A stretch of DNA of 31,265 nt from the NCBI GenBank assembly GCA_013151235.1, contig JAADIO010000004.1, forward strand, positions 1-31,265, written 5' to 3'. The translations under genes and the position numbers were made by a program. Positions 1-8,215 of the stretch are shown here, piece after piece. This DNA is from Deltaproteobacteria bacterium. GTDB lineage: Bacteria; CG2-30-53-67. The notes below the pieces were generated by a model. That model saw only the letters and a list, made by a program, of their open reading frames with translations, made no database searches and had not been told where the DNA came from. Numbering within the stretch: the stretch's first letter is position 1; each line of letters opens with the position of its first letter.

Positions 1-98
1 ATTCCGTTCGTGTGGTTCGGAAAGTTTAATGGACCGTTCGTGGTGAGCCTGTCGAACCATGAACGGAATCCGGAAAACGACTTTTTACGACACCATCA
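1..98. repeat. dispersed inverted-repeat (MITE-like) element, partial copy at window edge
   Basis: The reverse complement of this stretch begins TGATGGTGTCGTAAAAAGTC, continues with CCGGAT-CCGTTCATGGTTCGACA, and ends in GAACCACACGAACGGAAT. The same order of blocks is found at 21319-21434 in the opposite orientation, with diverged sequence between the blocks. The terminal repeat is at 78-98 and the other end lies outside the window. Nothing in it looks coding; an in-frame ATG at 59 falls inside it and is therefore a poor start for the next gene. Short palindromic elements with TTCGACA-GCTCACCA-like cores are common between genes in this kind of bacterium (general knowledge). The family name is not known to me. 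Confidence 0.75.
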
Positions 99-136
99 TT
101 TTTGCAGATCCGCATTCTTTTCACAAGAAGATTCCG

Positions 137-847
137 ATGAAAGAGAGAAAAGATCCCTGGTTTCCGAAAAAGGTCATTATCGCGCCCACCGACCCGATCT
201 ACAGTGCCGTACGGAGAGCCGGAGAGTCCTCCGGCCGGGACGGGAGGACGGCCCTCTTTCGGTATTGCCTTCTGCCTGCCTGCGGGAAAAAGACGGCTGC
301 GGCCGGACCGGCTCTCGGAGCACCGGCCGCAGCACTACTCATGGAACAGCTTGTTTCGAAAGGAGTCCGGGAGGTTCTGCTTTTCAGTGTCTGCGGCAGT
401 CTTGGCCCGGACCTGGAAATCGGTGACTTTTTTCTTCCCACCGGGGGGATCAGTGAGGAGGGGACATCCCACCTTTACCTGGAAGGCCCTGTTCCCCAAC
501 CATCAAAGAAACTCACGGAAAAGATCCGGACCGTCTGCCGGGCCCGGGAGTGGGAACTGAAGGAAGGAACCATCTGGACGACCGATGCCCCGGAACGGGA
601 GACACCGGAGAAAATTGCCCGATACCAAAAGGAAGGCGCATTCGCAGTAGATATGGAATTTACGGCCCTTGCAACAGTTGCTCATTATTACGGGATCGAG
701 TTTGCGGCACTGATGGTCATCTCCGATGAACGCCGGTCGGATGATACCCGGGTCGGGTTCCGAACCGGGAAGTTCCGAAAAAGATTGAGGGAGGGCGCTC
801 TCCTCTCCGTCGAAGCCGTCTCCTCATCGGCCCACCCTTACGCTTGA
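137..847 (+). CDS. nucleoside phosphorylase-like protein (PNP/UDP phosphorylase family)
   Basis: This 236-residue protein resembles the PNP/UDP phosphorylase superfamily, which cleaves nucleosides or related N-ribosides with phosphate or water. The visible family features are a glycine-rich strand near residue 80 (LLFSVCGSLGPDLEIGDFFL), the block AVDMEFTALATVAHYYGIEF in the position of the conserved substrate-binding Met-Glu, and a late VISDE segment where family members keep a catalytic Asp. I chose ATG 137 because AAGAAG lies about six bases upstream, whereas ATG 59 lies inside the dispersed repeat. The C-terminus is short and basic. Close relatives include futalosine hydrolase and MTA/SAH nucleosidase, so the substrate cannot be fixed. 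It stands alone, convergent with the response-regulator gene. Confidence 0.8.
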   Translation: MKERKDPWFPKKVIIAPTDPIYSAVRRAGESSGRDGRTALFRYCLLPACGKKTAAAGPALGAPAAALLMEQLVSKGVREVLLFSVCGSLGPDLEIGDFFLPTGGISEEGTSHLYLEGPVPQPSKKLTEKIRTVCRAREWELKEGTIWTTDAPERETPEKIARYQKEGAFAVDMEFTALATVAHYYGIEFAALMVISDERRSDDTRVGFRTGKFRKRLREGALLSVEAVSSSAHPYA

Positions 848-945
848 TCCATATCCGGAAGGGGGTTGTCTGATGAAGAAGCGCAAGGTTGCCGAGTTTG
901 ACTCTATCTCCGCTGCGCCCTCTTTTCCACCTCGGGAAAGGACCA

Positions 946-1302
946 CTATTCATGAAGAATTCTCTTCAGGGCGTTTTTCATCTTCGTCAGGTCCGATGAC
1001 TTGACGATGTACTCTTCCGAGGCCCAGAGGGAAAAATCCTGTTTGTATTCCTCATAGGCCGAGCAGATGATCACGGGAATATCGCTCTCTTTCCGCTCCT
1101 TGATGAGCTTCAGCAGATTCACACCATCCATCCCGGGCATCTTGATATCAAGGATAATGGCATCCGGTTTACGGACGTCAAGCACTTCCAGCGCCTCATA
1201 CCCGTTGCTCGCCAGAAGGACATCATACCCTTCGTCCGTCAGTTCTTCCTTGTAGAGCGTTCGGATGTTCTCTTCGTCGTCAACAATCAGAATGGTTTTC
1301 AT
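946..1302 (-). CDS. single-domain response regulator (CheY-like receiver)
   Basis: This 118-residue protein is a bare receiver domain. Acidic pocket residues are Asp8, Asp9 and Glu10, the phospho-acceptor is Asp52 in LDIKMPGMDG, the switch Ser is Ser81 and the conserved Lys is Lys101. There is no DNA-binding or enzymatic output domain, so signalling must go through a protein partner or a phosphorelay. It lies 73 bases downstream of the histidine kinase gene on the same strand, with GGGGAG just before its ATG, so the two are probably cotranscribed and cognate. The cognate pairing is inferred from adjacency. Confidence 0.93.
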   Translation of the reverse strand: MKTILIVDDEENIRTLYKEELTDEGYDVLLASNGYEALEVLDVRKPDAIILDIKMPGMDGVNLLKLIKERKESDIPVIICSAYEEYKQDFSLWASEEYIVKSSDLTKMKNALKRILHE

Positions 1303-1375
1303 TGCTCTCCCCTTTCGCGATAGAATACCTGGCCGAAATCCCTTCCAACATCGTTGGTGGTGGAATCGGACCGAC

Positions 1376-3820
1376 TCATGTGCTCCCCCGTTCCCGGGCT
1401 GAGAGCTTCAATGATGGACCTTCCCGCTCCTCGCCCACTTTGGCGGGCAACGTCACCAGAAAGGTCACCCCCACACCCGGATCGTTCTTGACCTGGATAT
1501 TACCACCATGCATCTCTACCACCCGATGGGTGATCGCAAGTCCGAGACCGGTCCCCGTATGTTTGGTGGTAAAAAAGGGATTGAAGATGTTGGTAATCAC
1601 ATCCTCCGGGATCCCCCCGCCCGTATCCTGCACGGAAATCACGACAGCCCCTTCGGTCTCATCACAGACACATTCGACGGTCAGGGTCCCTCCCTGGCTC
1701 ATCGCCTGCTGGGCATTGGACAGAAGGTTGATAAAGATCTGTTTGATCTGATTTGCATCGCCATGGACCTTCGGGATATTCTTTCCGATTTTCCTGACCA
1801 CCCGGATCCCGCAATCAATCAACCCCTCCTCCAGCACCTCCAGCCCATCGGAAAGCACCTCGGCCACATCGCATTCCTGAAAGACCGGTTCCGCCGAACG
1901 GGAAAACGCCAGAACCTCCTGCAGCACTTTCTCCAGACGGGCAACCTCCTTGACAATAATACGGGAATAACGTTTCTGAGGATTCTCCGGGTCCAGTTTT
2001 CCGTCAAGCCGCCGGGCAAATCCGCCGATGGAAACAAGAGGATTCCGGATCTCGTGGGCAATGCTCGCCGCCATCTCCCCCAAGGCCGCCATTTTTTCAG
2101 ACTGGATCAGGCGGTCCTGTAATTCCGTAAGGGAACGGTTGGCGTATTCCAGGTCGGAATAGACCCGGGCATTCTCAATGGCAAGCCCCGCCTGATTTGC
2201 GAAGAGTTCCAATCGCCTAAGATCCTCATTGGTGATCTCCCGCTTGTTGTACAGGTTATCAACGATGATCACCCCCACGACCCGGTCCTGCGAGATCAGG
2301 GGGACGGTGGCAAAGCTCTCAAACCCCATCGTTTCCAAGATTTCCGGATTGGTACGGGGGTCTTCCCATGCATTTTTGATATTGAACCCTTTTCGCTCCA
2401 GCACGGTCAGAACCATGATCCCCTGCCCGTATTCAACCGGAACCCGGATGCCTTTGGCCAATTGATCAAAACGGCTTCCCCGCCCTTCGACGGAAAATCC
2501 GACGGAGGAGATCCACTCCTTGAAACTCATATTCTTTGCACCGATCTCACTCCAGATCCGGTAGGCATCTTCGCCGCTGTCCGGGCCGACTCCGAGCATC
2601 CCCTGGAGGGTATTGGTCTTCTCATTAACCAGCAGAAGAACGGCACGATTGAAATTCAGTCCTCCACCGAACGTGACCGCCTTCAGGATGATCTGCAAAA
2701 GTTGATCGAGGTTCATGGTGGTATTCATGGCGTTGCTGATCTCGTAAAGGATGGCAAAATCATTGGCCCGTTTCGTATTCTCCCTCCGGAGGCGTTCCGC
2801 CCGCTCAAAGTTTCTGGCATTCTCCACCACCATCGCCCCCTGGTTGGCAACGGCCATGAGCAGATGGAGATCATCCTGATGGAAGGGGACGAACGTCCCG
2901 GCGGCATCGGTCTTCTCATGGAGCGACAGGGTCCCGATCACCCGCTCTTTGACGATCAGGGGAACGCAGAGGATGGAAGCAAAAAGCCGCTCGCTGGGAA
3001 GGAGATTCATCTCGCTCCGGTCCGGATCATTGATCATGCAGGGACTCCCGTCCCGGGCCACACAACCGGTCACCCCCTCTCCCAGGGGAACCATGGTACG
3101 GGAGATCAGATCGGGATCCGGATAGAGGCCGTACATCGATTTCACCTTAAGCATCCGATCCTCGTCGTCAAGGAGGTGAAGAATCGCTCCGCCGGCACCG
3201 ATCAGTTCGCTGCTCTTCCGGGTCATGAGGCCAATCAGTTCCTGGAATTCCAGAGTCGAGGTCAGGGCACGACCGAGATCGTAGAGAGCAACCAGTTCCT
3301 CGTACTGCTTGGAGACATCCAGGTAGAGCTGGGCATTCCGGACACTGCCGCTAATCCCGTCGGCAATGGAAAAGAGCAGGTGAATCTCATTTTCCGTAAA
3401 GGCCCTCGCCTCAATGGTCCAGACATCAATTACACCGAGGCACTTTCCCAAATAGAGGATCGGGGCGGAAATCATGGAGCAATACTTCTCTTCCCCGCAG
3501 CCGGGAAAGTCCCGGCGCCGATCGTCCTGACGAATGTCCCGGATGGCCACCGGCGATTTTTCCGCAGCAACCCAGCCGGTGATCCCTTCGCCGACATTCA
3601 GGGAGATCTCATTGATGCTCTCCGGATTGAGCCCAACGGCCGCCTTCATCGTCAGGCATGCGCGATTCCGGCGCATCAAATAGATGGCGCAGGCATCAAA
3701 GTGCATCTTCTCCACGATCTCTTCCACGACCTGGTTCAGCCGCTCATGAAGATCAAGAGTGGAATTACTGATCTTCAGAATGTCCCGGAGAAGTTCAAAT
3801 TCAATGATGCTTTTGTCCAT
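1376..3820 (-). CDS. soluble multi-GAF sensor histidine kinase
   Basis: This 814-residue kinase has no transmembrane segment or signal peptide, so it should sense a cytoplasmic cue. Three GAF-type domains are visible at about 15-165, 180-340 and 355-555, each preceded by a helical linker. The third is more diverged, with an insert around 410-490. The dimerisation/phosphoacceptor region follows, with the H-box SIAHEIRNPL and phospho-acceptor His589. The ATPase domain has the N-box around Asn702, DTGGGIP at 732-738 and GTGLGLA at 756-762, so catalysis should be intact. The start lies 5 bases after the glgA stop codon, and its ribosome site (AGGTAGGGG) overlaps the glgA end, suggesting translational coupling. 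GAF ligands cannot be read from sequence. The downstream receiver gene is the likely partner. Confidence 0.93.
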   Translation of the reverse strand: MDKSIIEFELLRDILKISNSTLDLHERLNQVVEEIVEKMHFDACAIYLMRRNRACLTMKAAVGLNPESINEISLNVGEGITGWVAAEKSPVAIRDIRQDDRRRDFPGCGEEKYCSMISAPILYLGKCLGVIDVWTIEARAFTENEIHLLFSIADGISGSVRNAQLYLDVSKQYEELVALYDLGRALTSTLEFQELIGLMTRKSSELIGAGGAILHLLDDEDRMLKVKSMYGLYPDPDLISRTMVPLGEGVTGCVARDGSPCMINDPDRSEMNLLPSERLFASILCVPLIVKERVIGTLSLHEKTDAAGTFVPFHQDDLHLLMAVANQGAMVVENARNFERAERLRRENTKRANDFAILYEISNAMNTTMNLDQLLQIILKAVTFGGGLNFNRAVLLLVNEKTNTLQGMLGVGPDSGEDAYRIWSEIGAKNMSFKEWISSVGFSVEGRGSRFDQLAKGIRVPVEYGQGIMVLTVLERKGFNIKNAWEDPRTNPEILETMGFESFATVPLISQDRVVGVIIVDNLYNKREITNEDLRRLELFANQAGLAIENARVYSDLEYANRSLTELQDRLIQSEKMAALGEMAASIAHEIRNPLVSIGGFARRLDGKLDPENPQKRYSRIIVKEVARLEKVLQEVLAFSRSAEPVFQECDVAEVLSDGLEVLEEGLIDCGIRVVRKIGKNIPKVHGDANQIKQIFINLLSNAQQAMSQGGTLTVECVCDETEGAVVISVQDTGGGIPEDVITNIFNPFFTTKHTGTGLGLAITHRVVEMHGGNIQVKNDPGVGVTFLVTLPAKVGEEREGPSLKLSARERGST

Positions 3821-3825
3821 CGCCC

Positions 3826-5325
3826 CTACCTGCCCTGTAGTACATTGGAATCCTCACGATCCCGACCGGAAGGATTCGAAAGATCTTTCAGCAGTTCCTC
3901 GTACAACCCTACGTACTCCCGTGCCGACCGTTCCCAGGAAAAATCACAGGCCATGGCATTGGCCCGTAGCCGTTTCCATGCCGCCGGGATTCTGTATACC
4001 GCCAGCGCTTCCTGCAAGGTTTTCAGGAGCGCAGCGGATGAGTAATCGGAAAACTTGAACCCGTTTCCGAACCCCGTTCCTGTATCAAAGGAAAGAATTG
4101 TGTCATCCAGGCCTCCCGTGGCACGGACGATCGGAACCGTGCCGTATTTGAGACTATACATCTGGTTTAACCCGCAAGGTTCATAACGGGAAGGCATCAG
4201 GAAAAAGTCCGCTCCGGCTTCAATGAGATGGGCCAGGGAATCGTTATATCCAACGCGCAGACCAAATCGGTCGGGAAAGGCATCGACCAGCGCCGCGAGA
4301 CCTTTGCGATATCGTTCCTCTCCATCGCCCAACACCACCAATGAAAGATCCATGATGGAAAGTTTCTCGGCACTTTCGACGATCAGATCGAATCCTTTCT
4401 GGTCGGTCAGGCGGGAGACACACCCGATGAGGGGACGGGATTGCGGTCCCTTGAGCCCAAACTCCTTCTTCAGCGCACGTTTGCAGACCGCCTTTCCATC
4501 CAGGGCGTCCGGAGAATACCGGGCGGGAATCAGGGGGTCCGTTTTCGGATCCCAGCAGGAATAATCAACCCCGTTGATGATCCCCACGAGGTCCCGGGAG
4601 CGTTCCTGCAACACACCCTCCAAGCCGGATCCATATTCCGGTGTCCGGATCTCTTCGGCATAACGCCGGCTGACCGTGGTGATCCGGTCCGCAGCGATGA
4701 GCCCGGCCTTGAGAAAATTGATCTTCCCGTAGAACTCGATTCCCCGGGGCGTAAACAGATCCCAGCCCAGCCCGGTGAGGGGCATTTCCCCGCGTGCAAA
4801 GAGGCCCTGATAACCGAGATTGTGAATGGTAAAGACAGAGGCAATCTCATGAGAGAAGGCGGGCCCCCGGCCGGTCTTCAGATAGAGAGCGGCCAATGCG
4901 GTCTGCCAGTCGTTCAGGTGGAGAATGTCCGGTACGAAATCGAGAGTTTTGACGGCCTCCAGGACGGCCCGGGAAAAGAAGATGAAACGGGAGGCATTAT
5001 CCGGATAGTCCCCTCTGCCCGAACCGTAGAGACCTTCCCGGTCGAAGTAGGGATCATAGCCCACGAGATAGACCGGGACCCCTGACGGGAGTTCGGCAAG
5101 GGCCAAAGAGCCGGGGTGGATCTCATCCCCGACCCGGATCGCAACCTTCTTCCCCATTTCCTTTATCGGGATGCCGGCTTTCCCGACCGAGCGGTACCGG
5201 GGCATGATGACGCGGACATCATGTCCCAAGGCCTTCAGTGCCGAGGGGAGGCTTGCCGCCACATCGGCCAGGCCCCCGGTCTTGGCGAAAGGAACGACCT
5301 CGGAGGCTGCAAAGAGTATCTTCAT
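3826..5325 (-). CDS. glgA: glycogen (starch) synthase GlgA
   Basis: This 499-residue GT5-family protein transfers glucose from ADP- or UDP-glucose to the end of an alpha-1,4-glucan. The N-terminal nucleotide-sugar motif is KTGGLADV (Lys15), and the C-terminal half carries the retaining-glycosyltransferase signature MPSRYEPCGLNQMYSLKYG. I chose the ATG at 5325 because MKILFAASEVVPFAK is the normal GlgA N-terminus and GGAGG lies five bases upstream. The frame remains open further upstream, but that part encodes an Arg-rich sequence without family features. galT lies 73 bases upstream and the histidine kinase gene follows immediately, so transcription probably runs galT-glgA-kinase-regulator. 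No glgC or glgB is visible in the window. Confidence 0.96.
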   Translation of the reverse strand: MKILFAASEVVPFAKTGGLADVAASLPSALKALGHDVRVIMPRYRSVGKAGIPIKEMGKKVAIRVGDEIHPGSLALAELPSGVPVYLVGYDPYFDREGLYGSGRGDYPDNASRFIFFSRAVLEAVKTLDFVPDILHLNDWQTALAALYLKTGRGPAFSHEIASVFTIHNLGYQGLFARGEMPLTGLGWDLFTPRGIEFYGKINFLKAGLIAADRITTVSRRYAEEIRTPEYGSGLEGVLQERSRDLVGIINGVDYSCWDPKTDPLIPARYSPDALDGKAVCKRALKKEFGLKGPQSRPLIGCVSRLTDQKGFDLIVESAEKLSIMDLSLVVLGDGEERYRKGLAALVDAFPDRFGLRVGYNDSLAHLIEAGADFFLMPSRYEPCGLNQMYSLKYGTVPIVRATGGLDDTILSFDTGTGFGNGFKFSDYSSAALLKTLQEALAVYRIPAAWKRLRANAMACDFSWERSAREYVGLYEELLKDLSNPSGRDREDSNVLQGR

Positions 5326-5330
5326 CTTTT

Positions 5331-5362
5331 CCTCCGCCCGGGGGGAGATCCCCCCCCAGGGC
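5331..5362 (-). promoter_or_regulatory. G/C hairpin directly upstream of the glgA ribosome site
   Basis: On the minus strand the glgA leader contains a run of eight G, then ATCT, then a run of six C, ending a few bases before the GGAGG ribosome site. A very stable hairpin could form here and affect ribosome access or transcript stability between galT and glgA. It lacks a U-run and is not an obvious terminator. The regulatory role is inference. Confidence 0.35.
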
Positions 5363-5398
5363 CGGCTCAGGCCCCGTCTGCCCCGCCTGTTCAGATGA

Positions 5399-6397
5399 TC
5401 AGACGCGGGCTTCCCGAAGGAACTCCGCCGCCTCCTCCGGAGGAGTCGGGTTGATATAAAATCCCGACCCCCATTCAAAGCCGGCAACCTTCGTCAGTTT
5501 CGGCATAATCTCAATGTGCCAGTGGTAATGGTCATTGATCTCTTCTCCAATGGGAGAAGTATGGAGAATGTAGTTGTAGGGGGGCACGTTCAGGATCTTG
5601 TCGATCCGCTTCAGGGTATCCTGCAGGATCCAGGCCAGGGGAGGGATCTCATCCCGTTCCATAATCTCGTAAGAGGAGGCATGATGTTTCGGTAGGATCC
5701 AGGTCTCAAAGGGGAACCGCGGGGTAAAAGGCTCGATGGCCAGATAATGCTCGTTTTCCGAAACGACCCGGGTCCGGGTTTCCAATTCCTGATGCACGAT
5801 GTCGCAATAGACACACCGCTCCTTGTACTTGTAGTGGACCTGGGCGCCTTTGATCTCCTCGGCAACCCGTTTCGGAACGATCGGAAGGGCAATCAACTGG
5901 GAATGGGAATGTTCCAGGGAGGCGCCGGCTGAAACCCCTTCATTCTTGAAAACCAGAATATACTTGAAACGGGAATCCCGTTTCAGATCGACGATCCGTT
6001 CCCGGTAGGCCCAGAGCATGTCTTCCACCTTTTCCACAGGAAGAGTACTTAAGGTCTTTTCGTGACGGGGGGTCTCAATGATGACTTCGTGGGCCCCCAC
6101 GCCGTTCATCGTATCGTAAATCCCGTCTCCCCGTTTCTCTAACTCCCCTTCAATCTGCAGGGCGGGAAATTTATTGGCTACGACACGCAAACTCCAACCC
6201 TCTCCGTTCGGAGCGGAATCGTTTTTACGAAAGGCCAGGATTTCCGGCGGCGTTACTTTCTCGTTCCCGAAACAGAAGGGGCAGAATCCCCCGCTACTCT
6301 TGTGGAGGGTCTCTCCGAAATCGGTCGGCCGTTTTCCCCGGGCTGTGGAGATGATCACCCACCGCCCAATGATCGGGTCTTTCCGCAATTCAGGCAT
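5399..6397 (-). CDS. galT: galactose-1-phosphate uridylyltransferase
   Basis: This 332-residue HIT-superfamily enzyme swaps UMP between UDP-glucose and galactose-1-phosphate in the Leloir pathway. Visible features are the N-terminal family signature ELRKDPIIGRWVIIS, a zinc-ligand pair CPFC at Cys39/Cys42, the nucleotidylated active-site motif HSHSQ at residues 163-167, and a second His cluster NDHYHWHIE near 289-295. Length matches bacterial GalT. The start ATG at 6397 has GGAG about six bases upstream. It heads the leftward galT-glgA-kinase-regulator block. Some members of this family act on ADP-glucose or other sugar phosphates, and placement beside glgA leaves that possibility open. Confidence 0.93.
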   Translation of the reverse strand: MPELRKDPIIGRWVIISTARGKRPTDFGETLHKSSGGFCPFCFGNEKVTPPEILAFRKNDSAPNGEGWSLRVVANKFPALQIEGELEKRGDGIYDTMNGVGAHEVIIETPRHEKTLSTLPVEKVEDMLWAYRERIVDLKRDSRFKYILVFKNEGVSAGASLEHSHSQLIALPIVPKRVAEEIKGAQVHYKYKERCVYCDIVHQELETRTRVVSENEHYLAIEPFTPRFPFETWILPKHHASSYEIMERDEIPPLAWILQDTLKRIDKILNVPPYNYILHTSPIGEEINDHYHWHIEIMPKLTKVAGFEWGSGFYINPTPPEEAAEFLREARV

Positions 6398-6531
6398 ACG
6401 CTCTCCTATGATTCAGAACCGCAAAAAACGTCTATTTTGAAACAACTTAGAACCCTCGGAAACATTTAAAAAATATACCACCTCCGTCAAAAAGAAGCAA
6501 CACAAAACTTTGAATTTTCTTCGCTTTCTCC

Positions 6532-6560
6532 TTGACAGCAGCGGACGGAACGTTGAAAAT
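6532..6560 (+). promoter_or_regulatory. candidate sigma-70 promoter for the DUF721 gene
   Basis: TTGACA at 6532-6537 is followed after 17 bases by GAAAAT at 6555-6560. The -35 is perfect and the -10 is weak. It lies in the 216-bp divergent gap between galT and the DUF721 gene, about 50 bases before the ATG at 6614. Found by eye only. Confidence 0.45.
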
Positions 6561-6613
6561 ATCCTTGAGTTTTTTTCGACCGGTATCACATTCCACCCCC
6601 CGGGGAGGGAAGG

Positions 6614-7105
6614 ATGAGGAGAAACCCTATCAGACGGAAAGGCCTGCCGACCCGCACCGGCCGGACACTGGAGAAACTCCTGAAGGATCTCGGCGTCGAT
6701 TTCATCCTGAAGCGGCACCATCTCTGGACCTGCTGGGAAAAGGTGGTGGGAGAGAAGATCGCCGCCCACACGCATCCCGACTTCATCTCCGGGAAAAGTC
6801 TTTTTATGATTGTAGATCATCCAACCTGGATGCACCAGCTCAACTTTCTCAAGGAGCAGCTCCTTTCCAACATCAACCGGGAACTGCGGACACAGCCGAT
6901 CACGGAGATCCGGTTCCGCCTCGGCATTCTTCCGGTCCGGACGCAGCCCCCACCGCAAAAAGAACCCGAACATTGCCCCATCAGTCCCGAGACCTACCGG
7001 GAGGTGGAAACTTCCCTACAGAAAATAGACTCCCCTGAGTTGCGTGAGACGGTTCGCCGCGTCATGCTGCAAGACCTTGCCCTGAAAGGAAAAGGGGAAC
7101 GTTGA
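6614..7105 (+). CDS. DUF721/DciA-like protein
   Basis: This 163-residue protein has the DUF721 (DciA) pattern: an N-terminal helix region followed by the basic/aromatic stretch HLWTCWEKVVGEKIAAHTHP, then a strand (SLFMIVDHPTWMHQLNFLK) and a helix ending in the ITEIRFRLG segment. The C-terminal tail after residue 105 is proline-rich, then helical, and probably poorly conserved. DciA proteins load or help the replicative helicase DnaB in bacteria lacking DnaC (known for the family); whether this one does is inferred. The ATG at 6614 is preceded by GGGAGGGAAGG. The next gene is rpoH, 89 bases downstream on the same strand. Confidence 0.8.
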   Translation: MRRNPIRRKGLPTRTGRTLEKLLKDLGVDFILKRHHLWTCWEKVVGEKIAAHTHPDFISGKSLFMIVDHPTWMHQLNFLKEQLLSNINRELRTQPITEIRFRLGILPVRTQPPPQKEPEHCPISPETYREVETSLQKIDSPELRETVRRVMLQDLALKGKGER

Positions 7106-7129
7106 AACCTCCTCTCCGGGAAGTACTTT
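7102..7129 (+). promoter_or_regulatory. candidate promoter for rpoH overlapping the preceding stop codon
   Basis: TTGAAA at 7102-7107 contains the TGA stop of the DUF721 gene; after 16 bases comes TACTTT at 7124-7129. rpoH starts at 7195. The sequence TTGAAA is compatible with both housekeeping and heat-shock -35 elements. By-eye prediction only. Confidence 0.35.
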
Positions 7130-7194
7130 ATTGCAATCTCACGTTGTTCCATTAACGGAAGCAGATGTTCTTCCTGAGGCATTGAGATCATTTT

Positions 7195-8115
7195 ATGAAA
7201 AAGAGATCTGAAGACCATGGAAAAAACCGGCGGCAACCGGAGGCGAAAGGGACCGCCCTCGTCAAGAGCGACGCCCTGCACCGCTACATGGCTGAAATTC
7301 GCCGGTATCCTCTCCTCTCCCGTGAAGAAGAGTACCGGCTCGCCGTCCGCTATTATGAAACGGGGGATCCTGATGCCGCCCAGCAACTCGTCCTCGGGAA
7401 TCTGCGTCTGGTCATCAAAATCGCCTTCGATTTCGTCCGGCTCTACCAGAACACCCTTGACCTGGTTCAGGAGGGAAATATCGGACTGCTGCAGGCCGTC
7501 AAAAAGTACAACCCCTTCAAGGGGGTCAAGCTCTCCACCTATGCCGCCTGGTGGATTCGGGCCTATATTCTGAAGTTTATCATGAACAACTACCGCATCT
7601 ACAAGATCGGAACGACGGAAGCACAAAAGAAACTTTTCTACAAACTGAATCAGGAGATGGAGAAACTGGACGCCCTCGGTGAAATACCCAGTCCCAAGCT
7701 GCTGGCCCGCCACTTCGATGTCCGGGAATCGGATGTGGTCGAGATGCAACAGATCCTGAAAGAAGACGATCTCTCCCTTGATGCACCGATTCAGGATGAT
7801 TCCCAGACACCCCTGATGCATTTTTTCTCGTCCGGGGAACGTCCTGTGGATGAACGACTGGCCGAGGAGGAACTGATGGAGGCCTTTCGGGAGAAACTCC
7901 GGGAGTTCTCAGGAACGCTTTCGGAGAAGGAGGAAGCCATCCTTCAGCAGCGCCTCCTGTCCGATCCCCCGGCAACACTTCAGGTAATCGGAGACGCTCA
8001 CCGGATCAGTCGGGAGCGGGTACGGCAGATTGAAAAACGGGTCATGAAAAAACTGAAAGAGTATCTTGCGCAATTCAAGGAATTCGACGGTATCGAAATT
8101 GATCGCTCCTCTTGA
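7195..8115 (+). CDS. rpoH: RNA polymerase sigma factor RpoH (sigma-32 type)
   Basis: This 306-residue group 3-type sigma-70 protein directs RNA polymerase to heat-shock promoters. Region 1.2/2.1 begins at about residue 27 (LHRYMAEIRRYPLLSREEE), region 2.2-2.4 covers LVQEGNIGLLQAVKKYNP and STYAAWWIRAYILKFI, and region 4.2 is the helix-turn-helix around RISRERVRQIEKRV (about 270-285). The RpoH box is recognisable as QKKLFYKLN at 144-152 (QRKLFFNLR in E. coli), which distinguishes it from RpoD and RpoS. No strong ribosome site precedes ATG 7195. A small heat-shock protein gene follows 100 bases downstream, in keeping with a heat-shock role. Confidence 0.92.
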   Translation: MKKRSEDHGKNRRQPEAKGTALVKSDALHRYMAEIRRYPLLSREEEYRLAVRYYETGDPDAAQQLVLGNLRLVIKIAFDFVRLYQNTLDLVQEGNIGLLQAVKKYNPFKGVKLSTYAAWWIRAYILKFIMNNYRIYKIGTTEAQKKLFYKLNQEMEKLDALGEIPSPKLLARHFDVRESDVVEMQQILKEDDLSLDAPIQDDSQTPLMHFFSSGERPVDERLAEEELMEAFREKLREFSGTLSEKEEAILQQRLLSDPPATLQVIGDAHRISRERVRQIEKRVMKKLKEYLAQFKEFDGIEIDRSS

Positions 8116-8139
8116 CATCCCCTTGTTCACGATTATCTT
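8112..8139 (+). promoter_or_regulatory. candidate promoter for the small heat-shock gene, overlapping the rpoH stop
   Basis: CTTGACA at 8111-8117 contains the rpoH TGA stop; 16 bases later lies TATCTT at 8134-8139. The CTTGA-start with C-rich spacer also loosely recalls sigma-32 promoters, but no CCCCAT-type -10 is present at the right distance, so sigma-70 is at least as likely. Confidence 0.5.
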
Positions 8140-8215
8140 TTCCTTAACAAGAAGATTCAATGAGTCGGCCGCTCATGAAGGTGACTTCAATAACCCTTGA
8201 AAAGGAGGGAAGGCC

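Noticed and set aside
59-136. Upstream extension of the first gene from ATG 59
   Set aside because: It lies inside the dispersed repeat and adds residues not typical of the family; ATG 137 has a ribosome site.
872-1000. Small rightward open frame of about 42 codons starting MKKRKVAEFD, with a GGAAGGGGG before it
   Set aside because: It runs antisense into the response-regulator gene, shows no recognisable domain and becomes Ser-rich; probably chance.
2462-4045. Long rightward open frame of 527 codons
   Set aside because: It is antisense to a convincing histidine kinase and the end of glgA, with no recognisable domain; a shadow of high-G+C coding sequence.
5326-5487. N-terminal extension of GlgA
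   Set aside because: It encodes an Arg-rich sequence overlapping galT; the canonical GlgA start with a ribosome site is at 5325.
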